Shown here piece after piece: positions 8,517 through 17,093 of a stretch of 64,000 nt of DNA. The stretch's first letter is position 1. The number at the start of each line of letters is the position of its first letter. The stretch covers positions 1 through 64,000 of the forward strand of contig NZ_CANKWH010000005.1 in assembly GCF_947487305.1 (NCBI RefSeq), read 5' to 3'. Below the pieces are notes generated by a model, which saw only the letters and a list, made by a program, of their open reading frames with translations, made no database searches and was not told the origin of the DNA. The position numbers and the translations under genes were made by a program. This DNA is from an uncultured Paracoccus sp. GTDB taxonomy: Bacteria > Pseudomonadota > Alphaproteobacteria > Rhodobacterales > Rhodobacteraceae.

Positions 8517-9413
8517 ATGAGCCGCAAGGTTACCAAGGCGATCTTTCCGGTGGCGGGTCTGGGCACCCGGTTCCTTCCGGCAACCAAGAGCATCCCGAAA
8601 GAGATCATGACCCTGGTCGACCGGCCGCTGATCCAATACGCGATCGACGAGGCGCGGGCGGCCGGGATCAAGGAATTCATCTTCGTCACCTCGCGCGGCA
8701 AGGGCGCGCTGGAGGATTACTTCGACCACGCGCACGAGCTGGAAGCGAGCCTGAAGAAATCCGGCAAGACCGAGCTTCTGGAAACCTTGCGCGCCACCAA
8801 CATGGAATCCGGCGCCATCGCCTATATCCGCCAGCACAAGGCGCTTGGCCTTGGCCACGCGGTCTGGTGCGCCCGGCGGCTCTTGTCCGAGGACGAACCC
8901 TTCGCGGTCATCCTGACCGATGACGTCATCATGGGGGAACCGCCCTGCCTGCAGCAGATGATCGAGGCCTATCGCGAGACCGGCGGCAGCATGGTCGCCA
9001 CCATGGAGGTCGCGCCCGAGAAGGCGTCAGCCTATGGCGTGCTCGATATTGCCGAGGACATGGGCGCCATCGTCAAGGCCAAGGGCATGGTTGAAAAGCC
9101 GGCACCCGGCACCGCACCCTCGAACCTCGCCGTGATCGGCCGCTATATCCTTGCGCCGACGGTGATGCAGAACCTGAACAAGCTGAAGCAGGGTTCGGGC
9201 GGCGAGATCCAGCTGACCGATGCCATCGCCGACGAGATCGCCGAAGGGCGGGGCGTCTACGGCCTGCGCTTCCGTGGTCAGCGTTTCGACTGCGGCTCGA
9301 AGGCCGGTTTCCTGCAGGCGACGGTGGCCTTTGGCCTCGCCCGCGACGAACTGAAGGACGAGCTGGCCGAATTCCTGACCGATGTCGTCTCGATGCGGCG
9401 CGCGGCCGAGTAA
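8517..9413 (+). CDS. galU: UTP-glucose-1-phosphate uridylyltransferase GalU
   Basis: A 298-residue enzyme that makes UDP-glucose from UTP and glucose 1-phosphate. The nucleotidyltransferase motif GLGTRFLPATKSIPKEI is at residues 13-29, followed by QYAIDEA, FVTSRGKGALEDYFD, LTDDV and EKPAPGTAPSNLAVIGRYI. Length and motifs match GalU closely. The ATG at 8517 has GGCAGGAGA upstream; a GTG at 8514 is an alternative. The gene leads a tightly packed run of six plus-strand genes ending at 15631, with galE three bases downstream. Confidence 0.94.
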   Translation: MSRKVTKAIFPVAGLGTRFLPATKSIPKEIMTLVDRPLIQYAIDEARAAGIKEFIFVTSRGKGALEDYFDHAHELEASLKKSGKTELLETLRATNMESGAIAYIRQHKALGLGHAVWCARRLLSEDEPFAVILTDDVIMGEPPCLQQMIEAYRETGGSMVATMEVAPEKASAYGVLDIAEDMGAIVKAKGMVEKPAPGTAPSNLAVIGRYILAPTVMQNLNKLKQGSGGEIQLTDAIADEIAEGRGVYGLRFRGQRFDCGSKAGFLQATVAFGLARDELKDELAEFLTDVVSMRRAAE

Positions 9414-9416
9414 GCG

Positions 9417-10403
9417 ATGACCGATCATGTCCTGGTGACGGGCGGCGCGGGCTATATCGGCTCGCACGCCTGCAAGCAGTTGCGGGCGGCAGGCTATGTG
9501 CCGGTCACCTTCGACAATCTCGGCACCGGCTGGCGCGACGCGGTGAAGTTCGGCCCCTTCGTCCAGGGCGACCTGATGGATCCCGACGCGCTGGCACAGG
9601 CCTTTGCCCAGTATCGCCCGGTGGCGGTGATGCATTTCGCCGCGCTGAGCCAGGTCGGCGAGTCGATGACCGATCCCGGCCGCTACTGGCGCGAGAATGT
9701 CACCGGCGCGCTTAATCTGGTTCAGGCCGCACTGGCCGCCGGGTGCAAGCGGCTTGTCTTTTCGTCGACCTGCGCCACCTATGGCGATCATGACGGGGTG
9801 CTGCTGGACGAGACGACGGTGCAGCGGCCGCTGAACGCCTATGGCGGCAGCAAGCTGGCGATCGAGCAAATCCTGAACGATTTCGGGGCCTCGGACGGGC
9901 TGGAGACGGTGATCTTCCGCTATTTCAACGTCGCCGGTGCCGACCCCGAGGCCGAGATCGGCGAGTTCCACCGCCCCGAAACCCATCTGATCCCGCTGGT
10001 TCTGGATGCCGCCACCGGCAAGCGCGAGGCGCTGACCGTCAACGGCACCGATTATCCGACCCGCGACGGCACCTGCCTGCGCGACTATGTTCATGTGATG
10101 GATCTCGTTGACGCCCATGTGCTGGGCCTTCGCTGGCTCGAGGCCGGCAAGGGCAGCGCGGTGTTCTGCCTTGGCAGCGGCGCAGGCTTTACCGTGCGCG
10201 AGGTCATGGCCCGTTCGGCCGAGATCACCGGCCGCGAGATTCCCCTGCGCGAAGGGCCGCGTCGTGCCGGCGATGCGGTGAGCCTCGTCTCGGGCAGCCA
10301 GCGCGCCATCGACACGCTCGGCTGGCGGCCCGAACGCTCGACGCTGGACCAGATGATCGGGGATGCCTGGCGCTGGCATCAGGTGGGCGACTACCAGAAG
10401 TGA
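9417..10403 (+). CDS. galE: UDP-glucose 4-epimerase GalE
   Basis: A 328-residue short-chain dehydrogenase-type epimerase interconverting UDP-glucose and UDP-galactose. The Rossmann motif GGAGYIGSHACKQL is at the N terminus, the catalytic Ser/Thr lies in FSSTCATYG, and the Tyr-x3-Lys pair is in NAYGGSKLAIE. FRYFNVAGAD and RDGTCLRDYVHVMDL are standard GalE blocks. The stop codon overlaps the GTG start of the following glycosyltransferase gene, indicating translational coupling. It supplies galactosyl donor to the glycosyltransferases in the locus. Confidence 0.95.
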   Translation: MTDHVLVTGGAGYIGSHACKQLRAAGYVPVTFDNLGTGWRDAVKFGPFVQGDLMDPDALAQAFAQYRPVAVMHFAALSQVGESMTDPGRYWRENVTGALNLVQAALAAGCKRLVFSSTCATYGDHDGVLLDETTVQRPLNAYGGSKLAIEQILNDFGASDGLETVIFRYFNVAGADPEAEIGEFHRPETHLIPLVLDAATGKREALTVNGTDYPTRDGTCLRDYVHVMDLVDAHVLGLRWLEAGKGSAVFCLGSGAGFTVREVMARSAEITGREIPLREGPRRAGDAVSLVSGSQRAIDTLGWRPERSTLDQMIGDAWRWHQVGDYQK

Positions 10404-11464
10404 GCCGCAGCCCGACACCGCTACCGCGCCACAAGGACCTGTGGTGGGCCTATCGGTTGCGGTGGAAACGGCGGGACTATCTGTGGCGGGCCTTCCGCGC
10501 GCGGCGGGCACTGACCCGGCTGGCCGACCGCACTGCCGAGATCGCGCCGGGTGACATCCTCTGTGTCGCCACCCTGCGCAACGAGGCGATCCGCCTGCCC
10601 GGCTTTCTTCGCCACTACCGCAGCCTTGGCGTCAGCCATTTCCTGATCGTGGTGCATGACAGCGATGATGGCAGCGCCGAGATGCTGGCTGATCAGCCCG
10701 ATGTCTCGGTCTGGACCACCCGGGCCTCCTATCGCGACAGCCGCTTTGGCCTCGACTGGTCGAACTGGCTGCTGGCGCGTTACGGCAAGGAGCACTGGTG
10801 CCTGACCGTCGATGCCGACGAGTTGCTGATCTATCCGCATTGGCAGGACCGGGGTCTGTCCGTGCTGACCGCGCATCTCGACCGGATCGGCCAGCCCGCG
10901 ATGGGCGCGCTGATGCTGGACCTCTATCCCAAGGGGTCGGTGGATCAGGCCGCGACCGATAATCCGTTGGCCGGGCTCGACTGGTTCGACCCCGGCCCCT
11001 ATCGCACGCAGATCCAGCATCCGAAATGGAACCGATGGGTGCAGGGCGGGCCGCGCGACCGGATGTTCTTTGCCGACCGACCCGAGAAGGCGCCGACGCT
11101 GAACAAGCTGCCGCTGATCCGCTGGCAACGGCACTATGCCTATTCGAACTCGACCCATGCCATCCTGCCACGCGACCTGAACACCTTCTATGACGGGCCG
11201 GGCGATCCGCGGCTGTCGGGCGTTCTGCTGCACACGAAATTCATGCCCGGCGCAGCCGCCCGCGCCGCTGAGGAAAAGCGACGGGGCCAGCATTTCAGCG
11301 AGGCGGCGAGTTATGACGCCTATTACGACGCGCTGAGCCTTGCGCCCGATCTGTGGCATCCGGCCTCGGTCCGGCTGACCGGCTGGCAGCAACTGGTCGA
11401 TCTGGGACTGATGGCGGATGGCGGCTGGACGGCCGGATCGTCGCAGGGCGGCGAAAGTAACTGA
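10400..11464 (+). CDS. Glycosyltransferase family 2-type protein, copy 1
   Basis: A 354-residue GT-A-fold glycosyltransferase-like protein of the Glyco_tranf_2_4 type. The donor-binding region shows VATLRNEAIRLPGFLRHYR near residue 55 and the DXD-like motif in WCLTVDADELLIYP near 135. It lacks membrane segments, so it probably acts at the cytoplasmic face. It begins with GTG at 10400, overlapping the galE stop. It is paralogous to the next gene: both share the VDxDExLIYP block, then LNKxPLxxW and STHxxLPRxLN. Substrate and linkage are unknown; the neighbours suggest a surface polysaccharide. Confidence 0.8.
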   Translation: MSRSPTPLPRHKDLWWAYRLRWKRRDYLWRAFRARRALTRLADRTAEIAPGDILCVATLRNEAIRLPGFLRHYRSLGVSHFLIVVHDSDDGSAEMLADQPDVSVWTTRASYRDSRFGLDWSNWLLARYGKEHWCLTVDADELLIYPHWQDRGLSVLTAHLDRIGQPAMGALMLDLYPKGSVDQAATDNPLAGLDWFDPGPYRTQIQHPKWNRWVQGGPRDRMFFADRPEKAPTLNKLPLIRWQRHYAYSNSTHAILPRDLNTFYDGPGDPRLSGVLLHTKFMPGAAARAAEEKRRGQHFSEAASYDAYYDALSLAPDLWHPASVRLTGWQQLVDLGLMADGGWTAGSSQGGESN

Positions 11465-11484
11465 ACCGGCGGTTGAATGATGCT

Positions 11485-12552
11485 ATGGATCGGCAAAAGA
11501 ACCATCGGCAAATGGCCCCCTCGCCCGTGAGCAGTGCTTTCCGAACCACATACGACCGCCTCAAGCGCCGGGGCGAGCGGCAATATGCGCTGATGCGCGC
11601 GCTGCGCCGTGGCCGGCGGCTGCGGGCACTGGAGGATCGCAGCCGCCAGATCGCCCCAGCCGATATCCTTGTCTTCACCACGCTGCGGAACGAACGCCCG
11701 CGCCTGCCGTATTTTCTCGACTATTACCGCCGCATGGGCGTCGGTCATTTCCTGATGGTCGACAATGACAGCCAGGATGGCAGCGCCGACTATCTGGCCC
11801 TTCAGCCCGATGTCTCGGTCTGGCGGACCAGCGACAGCTACAAGGCCTCGCGCTTCGGCATGGACTGGATCAACGATCTCCTGCGCCGCTACGGCAGCGG
11901 CCATTGGTGCCTGACCGTCGATCCCGATGAATTCCTGATCTACCCCCATCACGATACCCGCCCGCTGCGCGCCCTGACCGATTGGCTCGATGCCAGCGGC
12001 GCACGCAGCTTTCCGGCGATGCTGCTGGACACCTATCCGCGGGGCCCGATCGAACACGCCATCTGCGCCGAGGGTCAGGACCCGCTGGACCTGGCCAACT
12101 GGTTCGATCCGGCCAATTACACTATCCGCAAGAACAGCTATTACGGCAATCTCTGGATTCAGGGCGGCCCGCGCGCCCGCTGCTTCTTTGCCGACAGCCC
12201 CAAAAACAGCCCGGCGCTGAACAAGATCCCGCTGGTGAAATGGCACTGGCGCCAGGCCTATGTCAGCTCGACCCACACGCTTCTGCCGCGCGGGTTGAAC
12301 ATGGTCTATGCGCAGGATGGCGGCGAGATGGCCTCGGGCTGCCTGCTGCATGCCAAGTTCCTGTCGAGCCTGACCCAGAAATCCGCCGAAGAGCTGGACC
12401 GCCGCCAGCACTATGCCGGCAGCAAGGAATACCGCGCCTATCACGCCCGGCTTGGCGAAAGCTCGAGTCTCTGGTGCGAGGAATCGCGCCAGTTCACCGA
12501 TTGGCGGCAGCTGGTCGACATGGGGCTGATCTCGCCGGGGAACTGGGCATGA
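11485..12552 (+). CDS. Glycosyltransferase family 2-type protein, copy 2
   Basis: A 355-residue paralogue of the preceding gene with the same architecture: FTTLRNERPRLPYFLDYYRRMGVGHFL near residue 70, WCLTVDPDEFLIYP containing the DXD-like site, then LNKIPLVKWHWRQAYVSSTH. The ATG at 11485 (MDRQKNH) is preferred over an in-frame TTG at 11473; neither has a strong ribosome binding site. The stop overlaps the ATG of the next gene. Divergence between the copies suggests different acceptor or donor sugars rather than recent duplication. Confidence 0.8.
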   Translation: MDRQKNHRQMAPSPVSSAFRTTYDRLKRRGERQYALMRALRRGRRLRALEDRSRQIAPADILVFTTLRNERPRLPYFLDYYRRMGVGHFLMVDNDSQDGSADYLALQPDVSVWRTSDSYKASRFGMDWINDLLRRYGSGHWCLTVDPDEFLIYPHHDTRPLRALTDWLDASGARSFPAMLLDTYPRGPIEHAICAEGQDPLDLANWFDPANYTIRKNSYYGNLWIQGGPRARCFFADSPKNSPALNKIPLVKWHWRQAYVSSTHTLLPRGLNMVYAQDGGEMASGCLLHAKFLSSLTQKSAEELDRRQHYAGSKEYRAYHARLGESSSLWCEESRQFTDWRQLVDMGLISPGNWA

Positions 12553-14237
12553 GCGCGGCAGAGGTGCAGCTGGGGGTCGTGCTTCTGTGTCATGACCGAC
12601 TGGACTTGGCGGCCCGGATGGCGCGGATCTGGGCCGAGGGCGGCGCGCCGGTCGTGGTCCATGTCGATGCGCGGGTCGCCGCCTGCGATCATGAGGCGAT
12701 GGTGCAGGCCCTGAAGGACCAGCCGCTAGTCCAGTTCTCGCCACGCCGCGCCTGCAACTGGGGCCGGTTCGATCTGGTGCAGGCGACGCAGGAGGCCAGC
12801 CGGCAGCTGCTGGACCAGCAGCCAGCGGTCAGCCATGTCTACCTTGCTTCCGGTTCCTGCCTGCCGCTGAGGCCAGTGGCGGAACTGACCGACTATCTGC
12901 GCTGCCATCCGGGGCGCGACCATATCGAAAGCGTCGCCGTCGAGGATGCCTTGTGGGCCATGGGTGGGCTGAACGAGGAACGCTTTACCCGCTATTTCCC
13001 CTTCGACTGGCGGCATCAGCGCTGGCGGTTCGACCGCTTTCTGGATCTGCAGCGCTGGCTTGGAATTCAGCGTCGGCTGCCCGCCGGGCTGGTGCCGCAT
13101 CTCGGCTCGCAATGGTGGTGCCTGACCCGCCACACGCTGGACGCGATCCTGTCCGATCCGGACCGGGCCGCTCATGACCGCTTCTTCCGCCTCGCGTGGA
13201 TCCCCGACGAGGGCTATTTCCAGACGCTGGCACGGAAGCACTCGCCCGAGATCGAAAGCCGCTCGCTGACGCTGGCGCGCTTTGACCTGAAGGGCAAACC
13301 CTACCTGCTTTACGACGACCACAGGCAGTTGCTGGAAGCATCCGGTGCCTTCGTCGCCCGCAAGGTCTGGCCCGGAGCCACGGGGCTGATGGACCATTTC
13401 CCGAAGGCCTCGGCGGCGGGGACCTCCGGCCGGCATCCCGACCCGCGCGGCATCGATCAGCTGTTCGCACAGGCTGCCGAGCGGCGGGCGCGGGGGCGTC
13501 CCGGTCTGCGGTCGCAGGGGCGCTTTCCCAACAAGGGCAGCGAAAACCAGCGGACGGCGGCGCCCTATGCCCTGTTCCAGGGCTTCGACGCGGTGATCCC
13601 CGGTTTCGAGGACTGGCTTGCCGGCCAACTCGATGCCGATGTGCACGGGCATCTGTTCCATCCCGACCGCGCCGAATTCGCCGGTCGTCCAGATGTCGGC
13701 CCCGGTGCCCTGTCCAGCAACCCGACGCTGCGGGATTACCACCCCGAGGCGTTTCTTGCCTCGCTGATCCGCTCGGGCAGCCGGATGCAGGTCTTCCAAC
13801 ACGGGCCGGGGGATGATCCCGGTCCGAACTGGTTCATCGCCGGCGATGCCAATGCCCGGCTGTCGGTCCTCACCGGCGCCTGGGTCGTCCCGCTGTTCCG
13901 CGCCGCCCTGCCGCTGGTCGAGGTCCGGCGGACCGCCGCGCTGCTGCAGCGCGCCGAGATCGAACAGACAGCCATCCTCACTTCACCCTCTACGCGCGCG
14001 CAGGTGCAGACCTGGGATCTGGCCGATTTCGTCGCCCGCCCCGAGGCCATTCTTGCCGAGGCACTGGGGCAGGTCGACCCCGTCATATCGCGGTCGCAGC
14101 GCCCCCTGCCGCCGATCCCCGACCTGTCGGGCCTCGGTGATTTCCTGCAGCGCCTGCGCAATGCCGGGCTGCGTCCGGCATTGACCGGGTCTTTCCCGCC
14201 GACCGATGCCTCGACCGAGGAAGGACCGACACCATGA
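12549..14237 (+). CDS. Core-2/I-branching type (GT14) glycosyltransferase with a DUF5927-like C-terminal domain
   Basis: A 562-residue protein. Residues 1-300 resemble the beta-1,6-N-acetylglucosaminyltransferase (GT14) family: LGVVLLCHDR, VVVHVDARV near residue 40, then VYLASGSCLPLRPV and GSQWWCLTRHTLD, with IPDEGYFQTLARKH containing the likely catalytic glutamate. Residues 320-560 form a second domain (PDVGPGALSSNPTLRDYHPEAFL, LSVLTGAWVVPLF) that I recognise as the DUF5927-type extension found in Rhodobacterales homologues, of unknown role. The ATG overlaps the preceding stop, and the stop overlaps the sulfotransferase start. It probably adds a branch sugar to the polysaccharide made by this cluster. 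Confidence 0.78.
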   Translation: MSAAEVQLGVVLLCHDRLDLAARMARIWAEGGAPVVVHVDARVAACDHEAMVQALKDQPLVQFSPRRACNWGRFDLVQATQEASRQLLDQQPAVSHVYLASGSCLPLRPVAELTDYLRCHPGRDHIESVAVEDALWAMGGLNEERFTRYFPFDWRHQRWRFDRFLDLQRWLGIQRRLPAGLVPHLGSQWWCLTRHTLDAILSDPDRAAHDRFFRLAWIPDEGYFQTLARKHSPEIESRSLTLARFDLKGKPYLLYDDHRQLLEASGAFVARKVWPGATGLMDHFPKASAAGTSGRHPDPRGIDQLFAQAAERRARGRPGLRSQGRFPNKGSENQRTAAPYALFQGFDAVIPGFEDWLAGQLDADVHGHLFHPDRAEFAGRPDVGPGALSSNPTLRDYHPEAFLASLIRSGSRMQVFQHGPGDDPGPNWFIAGDANARLSVLTGAWVVPLFRAALPLVEVRRTAALLQRAEIEQTAILTSPSTRAQVQTWDLADFVARPEAILAEALGQVDPVISRSQRPLPPIPDLSGLGDFLQRLRNAGLRPALTGSFPPTDASTEEGPTP

Positions 14238-15631
14238 GCCAGGATTTCCGCAGCTTTGTCATCTTCGCCGAGATGCGCACCGGCTCGAACCTGCTCGAGG
14301 CGACGATGAACGCGGTCAAGGGCGTCACCTGCTTTGGCGAAGCCTTCAACCCCTATATGCTCGGCTGGCCCGATGTCGACAAGCTGCGCGGCCTGACCAT
14401 GGCCGAGCGCGAGGCCGATCCGCTGAAGCTTCTGGCGCTGCTGATGGACAAGCCCGGCCACCTGCCCGGTTTCCGCTATTTCCACGACCACGATCCGCGC
14501 GTCTTCGACGCGATCATGGCCGAGCGCAGCTGCGCCAAGATCATCCTGACCCGCAACCCGCTCGACAGCTATGTCTCGACCCGGCTGGCCTGGGAAACGA
14601 ACCAATGGAAGCTGAACCAGACCGAGACGCCGATTCCCGCGAAGATCGACTTTTCCGGTGACGAGTTCCGCCGGATGCTGGGCGAGATCGAGGACTTCCT
14701 CGCCCGGGTCCAACGCGGCTTGCAGGTCACGGGCCAGACTGCCTTCTGGCTGACCTATGACGACCTGCGCAATGCCGAGGTGATGACCGGGATGATGCAC
14801 TGGCTGGGCCGCGACGATCTGGACAAGGTCATGCCGGCGAACGACCAGGTGCCGCAGAACCCGCGCGAGATGGCCGAGAAGGTCGAAAATGTCGACGAGA
14901 TGCAGGCGGCGCTGGCGGCGATGGACCCGTTCGGCCTGTCGCGCATCCCGACCTTCGAGCCGCGCCGTGGCCCCGCCGTCCCCTCCTTCGTCGCCGCCGA
15001 TGCCGGGGCGGGGCTGGTCTTCATGCCGGTGCGGGGCGGACCAACCAATATGCTGCGCGACTGGCTGGCCGGGCTTGGCCCGACGACCGGCGACTTCACC
15101 CAGAACAGCCTGCGCCAGTGGAAGCGCGCCCATCCCGGCCATCGCAGCTTTACCGTGCTGCGCCACCCGCTGCGCCGGGCCTGGACCGCCTTCCGCGCGT
15201 TGGTCGAGGGCGAGAATGCCGAGCTGCGGCAGTTGATGCGCGATCTGCATCGCGTGCCGCTGCCCGAGGAAGCGGCGTTGGCTGACATGGGCGCCGACCA
15301 GTCGGCGGCGCTGTTTGCGGATTTCCTGAACTTCCTCAGGCGCAACCTGAACGGCCAGACCACGCTCAGCACCCATCCGGGCTGGGCCAGCCAGACCGAG
15401 GTGCTGGCCGGTTTTGCCCGCTTCGCCACGCCAGACCTGCTGCTGCGCGAAGATCGGCTGGCCGAGGAGATCGGCTGGCTTGCGGCTTCGGTGGGACTAA
15501 ACCCCAGAAAGGCTGGTCTGCCTGCAGCCGAGAGCTTCCCCGATTTCCTTGCCGATCCGTCACTGCAGAAGGCCGCCAAGGCGGCCTATCTGCGCGATTA
15601 CGTGTCCTTCGGCTTCGACGATCCGGCCTGA
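14234..15631 (+). CDS. Sulfotransferase-like protein with two sulfotransferase-type halves
   Basis: A 465-residue protein. The N-terminal half (1-240) resembles Stf0/NodH-type sulfotransferases: FAEMRTGSNLLEATM near residue 12 matches the 5'-phosphosulfate loop, and KIILTRNPLDSYVSTRLAW near 105 matches the 3'-phosphate-binding R-x5-S-x2-S pattern. The C-terminal half (about 250-460) shows a second, degenerate set: FMPVRGGPTNMLRDWL in the position of a PKTGGTSLR-like loop and FTVLRHPLRRAWTAF in the position of a 3'-phosphate motif. The predicted reaction is sulfate transfer from PAPS to a carbohydrate. cysQ in the same locus fits this role. The 3' end overlaps the convergent phosphomannomutase gene by 34 bp. 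Confidence 0.75.
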   Translation: MSQDFRSFVIFAEMRTGSNLLEATMNAVKGVTCFGEAFNPYMLGWPDVDKLRGLTMAEREADPLKLLALLMDKPGHLPGFRYFHDHDPRVFDAIMAERSCAKIILTRNPLDSYVSTRLAWETNQWKLNQTETPIPAKIDFSGDEFRRMLGEIEDFLARVQRGLQVTGQTAFWLTYDDLRNAEVMTGMMHWLGRDDLDKVMPANDQVPQNPREMAEKVENVDEMQAALAAMDPFGLSRIPTFEPRRGPAVPSFVAADAGAGLVFMPVRGGPTNMLRDWLAGLGPTTGDFTQNSLRQWKRAHPGHRSFTVLRHPLRRAWTAFRALVEGENAELRQLMRDLHRVPLPEEAALADMGADQSAALFADFLNFLRRNLNGQTTLSTHPGWASQTEVLAGFARFATPDLLLREDRLAEEIGWLAASVGLNPRKAGLPAAESFPDFLADPSLQKAAKAAYLRDYVSFGFDDPA

Positions 15632-17013
15632 AGCAGCGCCGCGATCTCGGCCTGCCGGTGCCGGACCAGCGCCGGATTGCCCATGGCTTCGACGTTCAGC
15701 CGGACCAGCGGCTCGGTATTCGAGCGGCGCAGGTTGAAGCGCCAGTCGTGAAATTCCAGCGACAGCCCGTCCTGATCCTCGCGCTTCAGGGCCTTGGGGC
15801 CAAATTCCGCGATCACCCGGTCGATCGCCGCCGCCGGATCGTCGAGGACGAAGTTCACCTCGCCCGAGGACGGGAACATCCGCATCCGCTCGGCCAGCAG
15901 ATCCGTCAGCGAAACGCCCTTGCGCGACAGCAGCTCGACCACCAGAAGCCAGGGGATCATGCCGCTGTCGCAGAAGAAGAAGTCGCGGAAATAGTGATGC
16001 GCCGACATCTCGCCGCCATAGATCGCGCCTTCTTCGCGCATGGTCTGCTTGATGAAGGCATGGCCGGTCTTGGACTGCACCGCACGCCCGCCGGCCCCGG
16101 CGATGACGGCGCGGGTGTTCAGGACCACGCGCGGGTCATGGACGATCTTCTCGCCCGGCGCCTTCTCCAGAAAGGCCGCCGCCAAGAGGCCGACGATATA
16201 CTCGCCGGGGATGAACCCGCCCTCGGCGTCGAAGAAGAAGCAGCGGTCGAAATCGCCATCCCAGGCCACGCCCAGATCGGCGCCCGCCGCCCGCACCGCC
16301 TCGGCCGTCATCGGCTGGTTCTCGGGCAGAAGCGGGTTCGGGATGCCGTTCGGAAAGCCCGGGTCGACCTGATGGTTCACGCGCACAAACGTCAGCGGCG
16401 CGCCGCGCGCGGCCAGTTCGGCGGCAATCGCATCGAAGGTCGGGCCAGCGGTGCCATTGCCGGCATTGACGAGAATGGTCATCGGTCGCAGCGCCGCGAC
16501 ATCGATGAAATCGACCACGGCGCGGGCATAGTCTGCGCGCAGCGCGCGGCCGTCCAGCACCTCGCCTTGCCGCTCCGGGGCGCTGAAATCGCCCGACCGC
16601 GCCAGCGCCGCCAGCGCCGGCAATTCGGTTCCCGGGTCCAGCGGCGCGGAACCGGGCCCGACCAGCTTCATGCCGTTATAGTCGATGGGGTTGTGCGAGG
16701 CCGTGACCTCGATCCCGCCATCGGCGCCGGACTGGCCGGTGGCGAAATAGACCTCTTCGGTGCCGGCAAGACCCAGATCCAGCACATCGGCCCCGCCCTC
16801 GGTCAGACCCCGGATCAGCGCCGCCGCCAGTTCGGGCGACGAGGCGCGGCTGTCGCGCCCGACCACCACCCGGCGGGCCTTGCGGCTTTGGGCAAAGGCG
16901 CGACCGACGCGCCAGGCGATATCGGCATCCAGATCGACGCCCAGCCGGCCACGCAGGTCGTAGGCCTTGAAACAGGTAATCTCGCGATAGCCCTGCGGCT
17001 GAGCCTGATCCAT
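15598..17013 (-). CDS. Phosphomannomutase/phosphoglucomutase
   Basis: A 471-residue alpha-D-phosphohexomutase interconverting 6- and 1-phosphates of mannose or glucose, feeding GDP-mannose or UDP-glucose synthesis. The catalytic phosphoserine motif TASHNPIDYNGMK is near residue 105, the metal loop DGDFDRCFF near 245, the sugar-specificity GEMSAHHYF near 325, and the phosphate-binding RRSNTEPLVRLNVE near 440. The GEMSAHH form favours a PMM/PGM (AlgC/ManB-like) rather than a glucosamine mutase. It faces the galU operon and overlaps the 3' end of its last gene. It likely serves the same polysaccharide pathway by supplying glucose 1-phosphate to GalU. Confidence 0.9.
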   Translation of the reverse strand: MDQAQPQGYREITCFKAYDLRGRLGVDLDADIAWRVGRAFAQSRKARRVVVGRDSRASSPELAAALIRGLTEGGADVLDLGLAGTEEVYFATGQSGADGGIEVTASHNPIDYNGMKLVGPGSAPLDPGTELPALAALARSGDFSAPERQGEVLDGRALRADYARAVVDFIDVAALRPMTILVNAGNGTAGPTFDAIAAELAARGAPLTFVRVNHQVDPGFPNGIPNPLLPENQPMTAEAVRAAGADLGVAWDGDFDRCFFFDAEGGFIPGEYIVGLLAAAFLEKAPGEKIVHDPRVVLNTRAVIAGAGGRAVQSKTGHAFIKQTMREEGAIYGGEMSAHHYFRDFFFCDSGMIPWLLVVELLSRKGVSLTDLLAERMRMFPSSGEVNFVLDDPAAAIDRVIAEFGPKALKREDQDGLSLEFHDWRFNLRRSNTEPLVRLNVEAMGNPALVRHRQAEIAALLQAGSSKPKDT

Positions 17014-17093
17014 TTCCGCGCCCTTCCTGTTCCGCTTTCCTGCCTGACCGAGCTAACGCTTCAGGCTGAGAATGCAAGCGCCGTCGCTGCCGG

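Noticed and set aside
6776..8701. Long minus-strand open frame opposite cysQ and kdsB
   Set aside because: It runs antisense to two clearly recognised genes and its translation is rich in His, Arg and Gly without domains, as expected for the complement of GC-rich codons.
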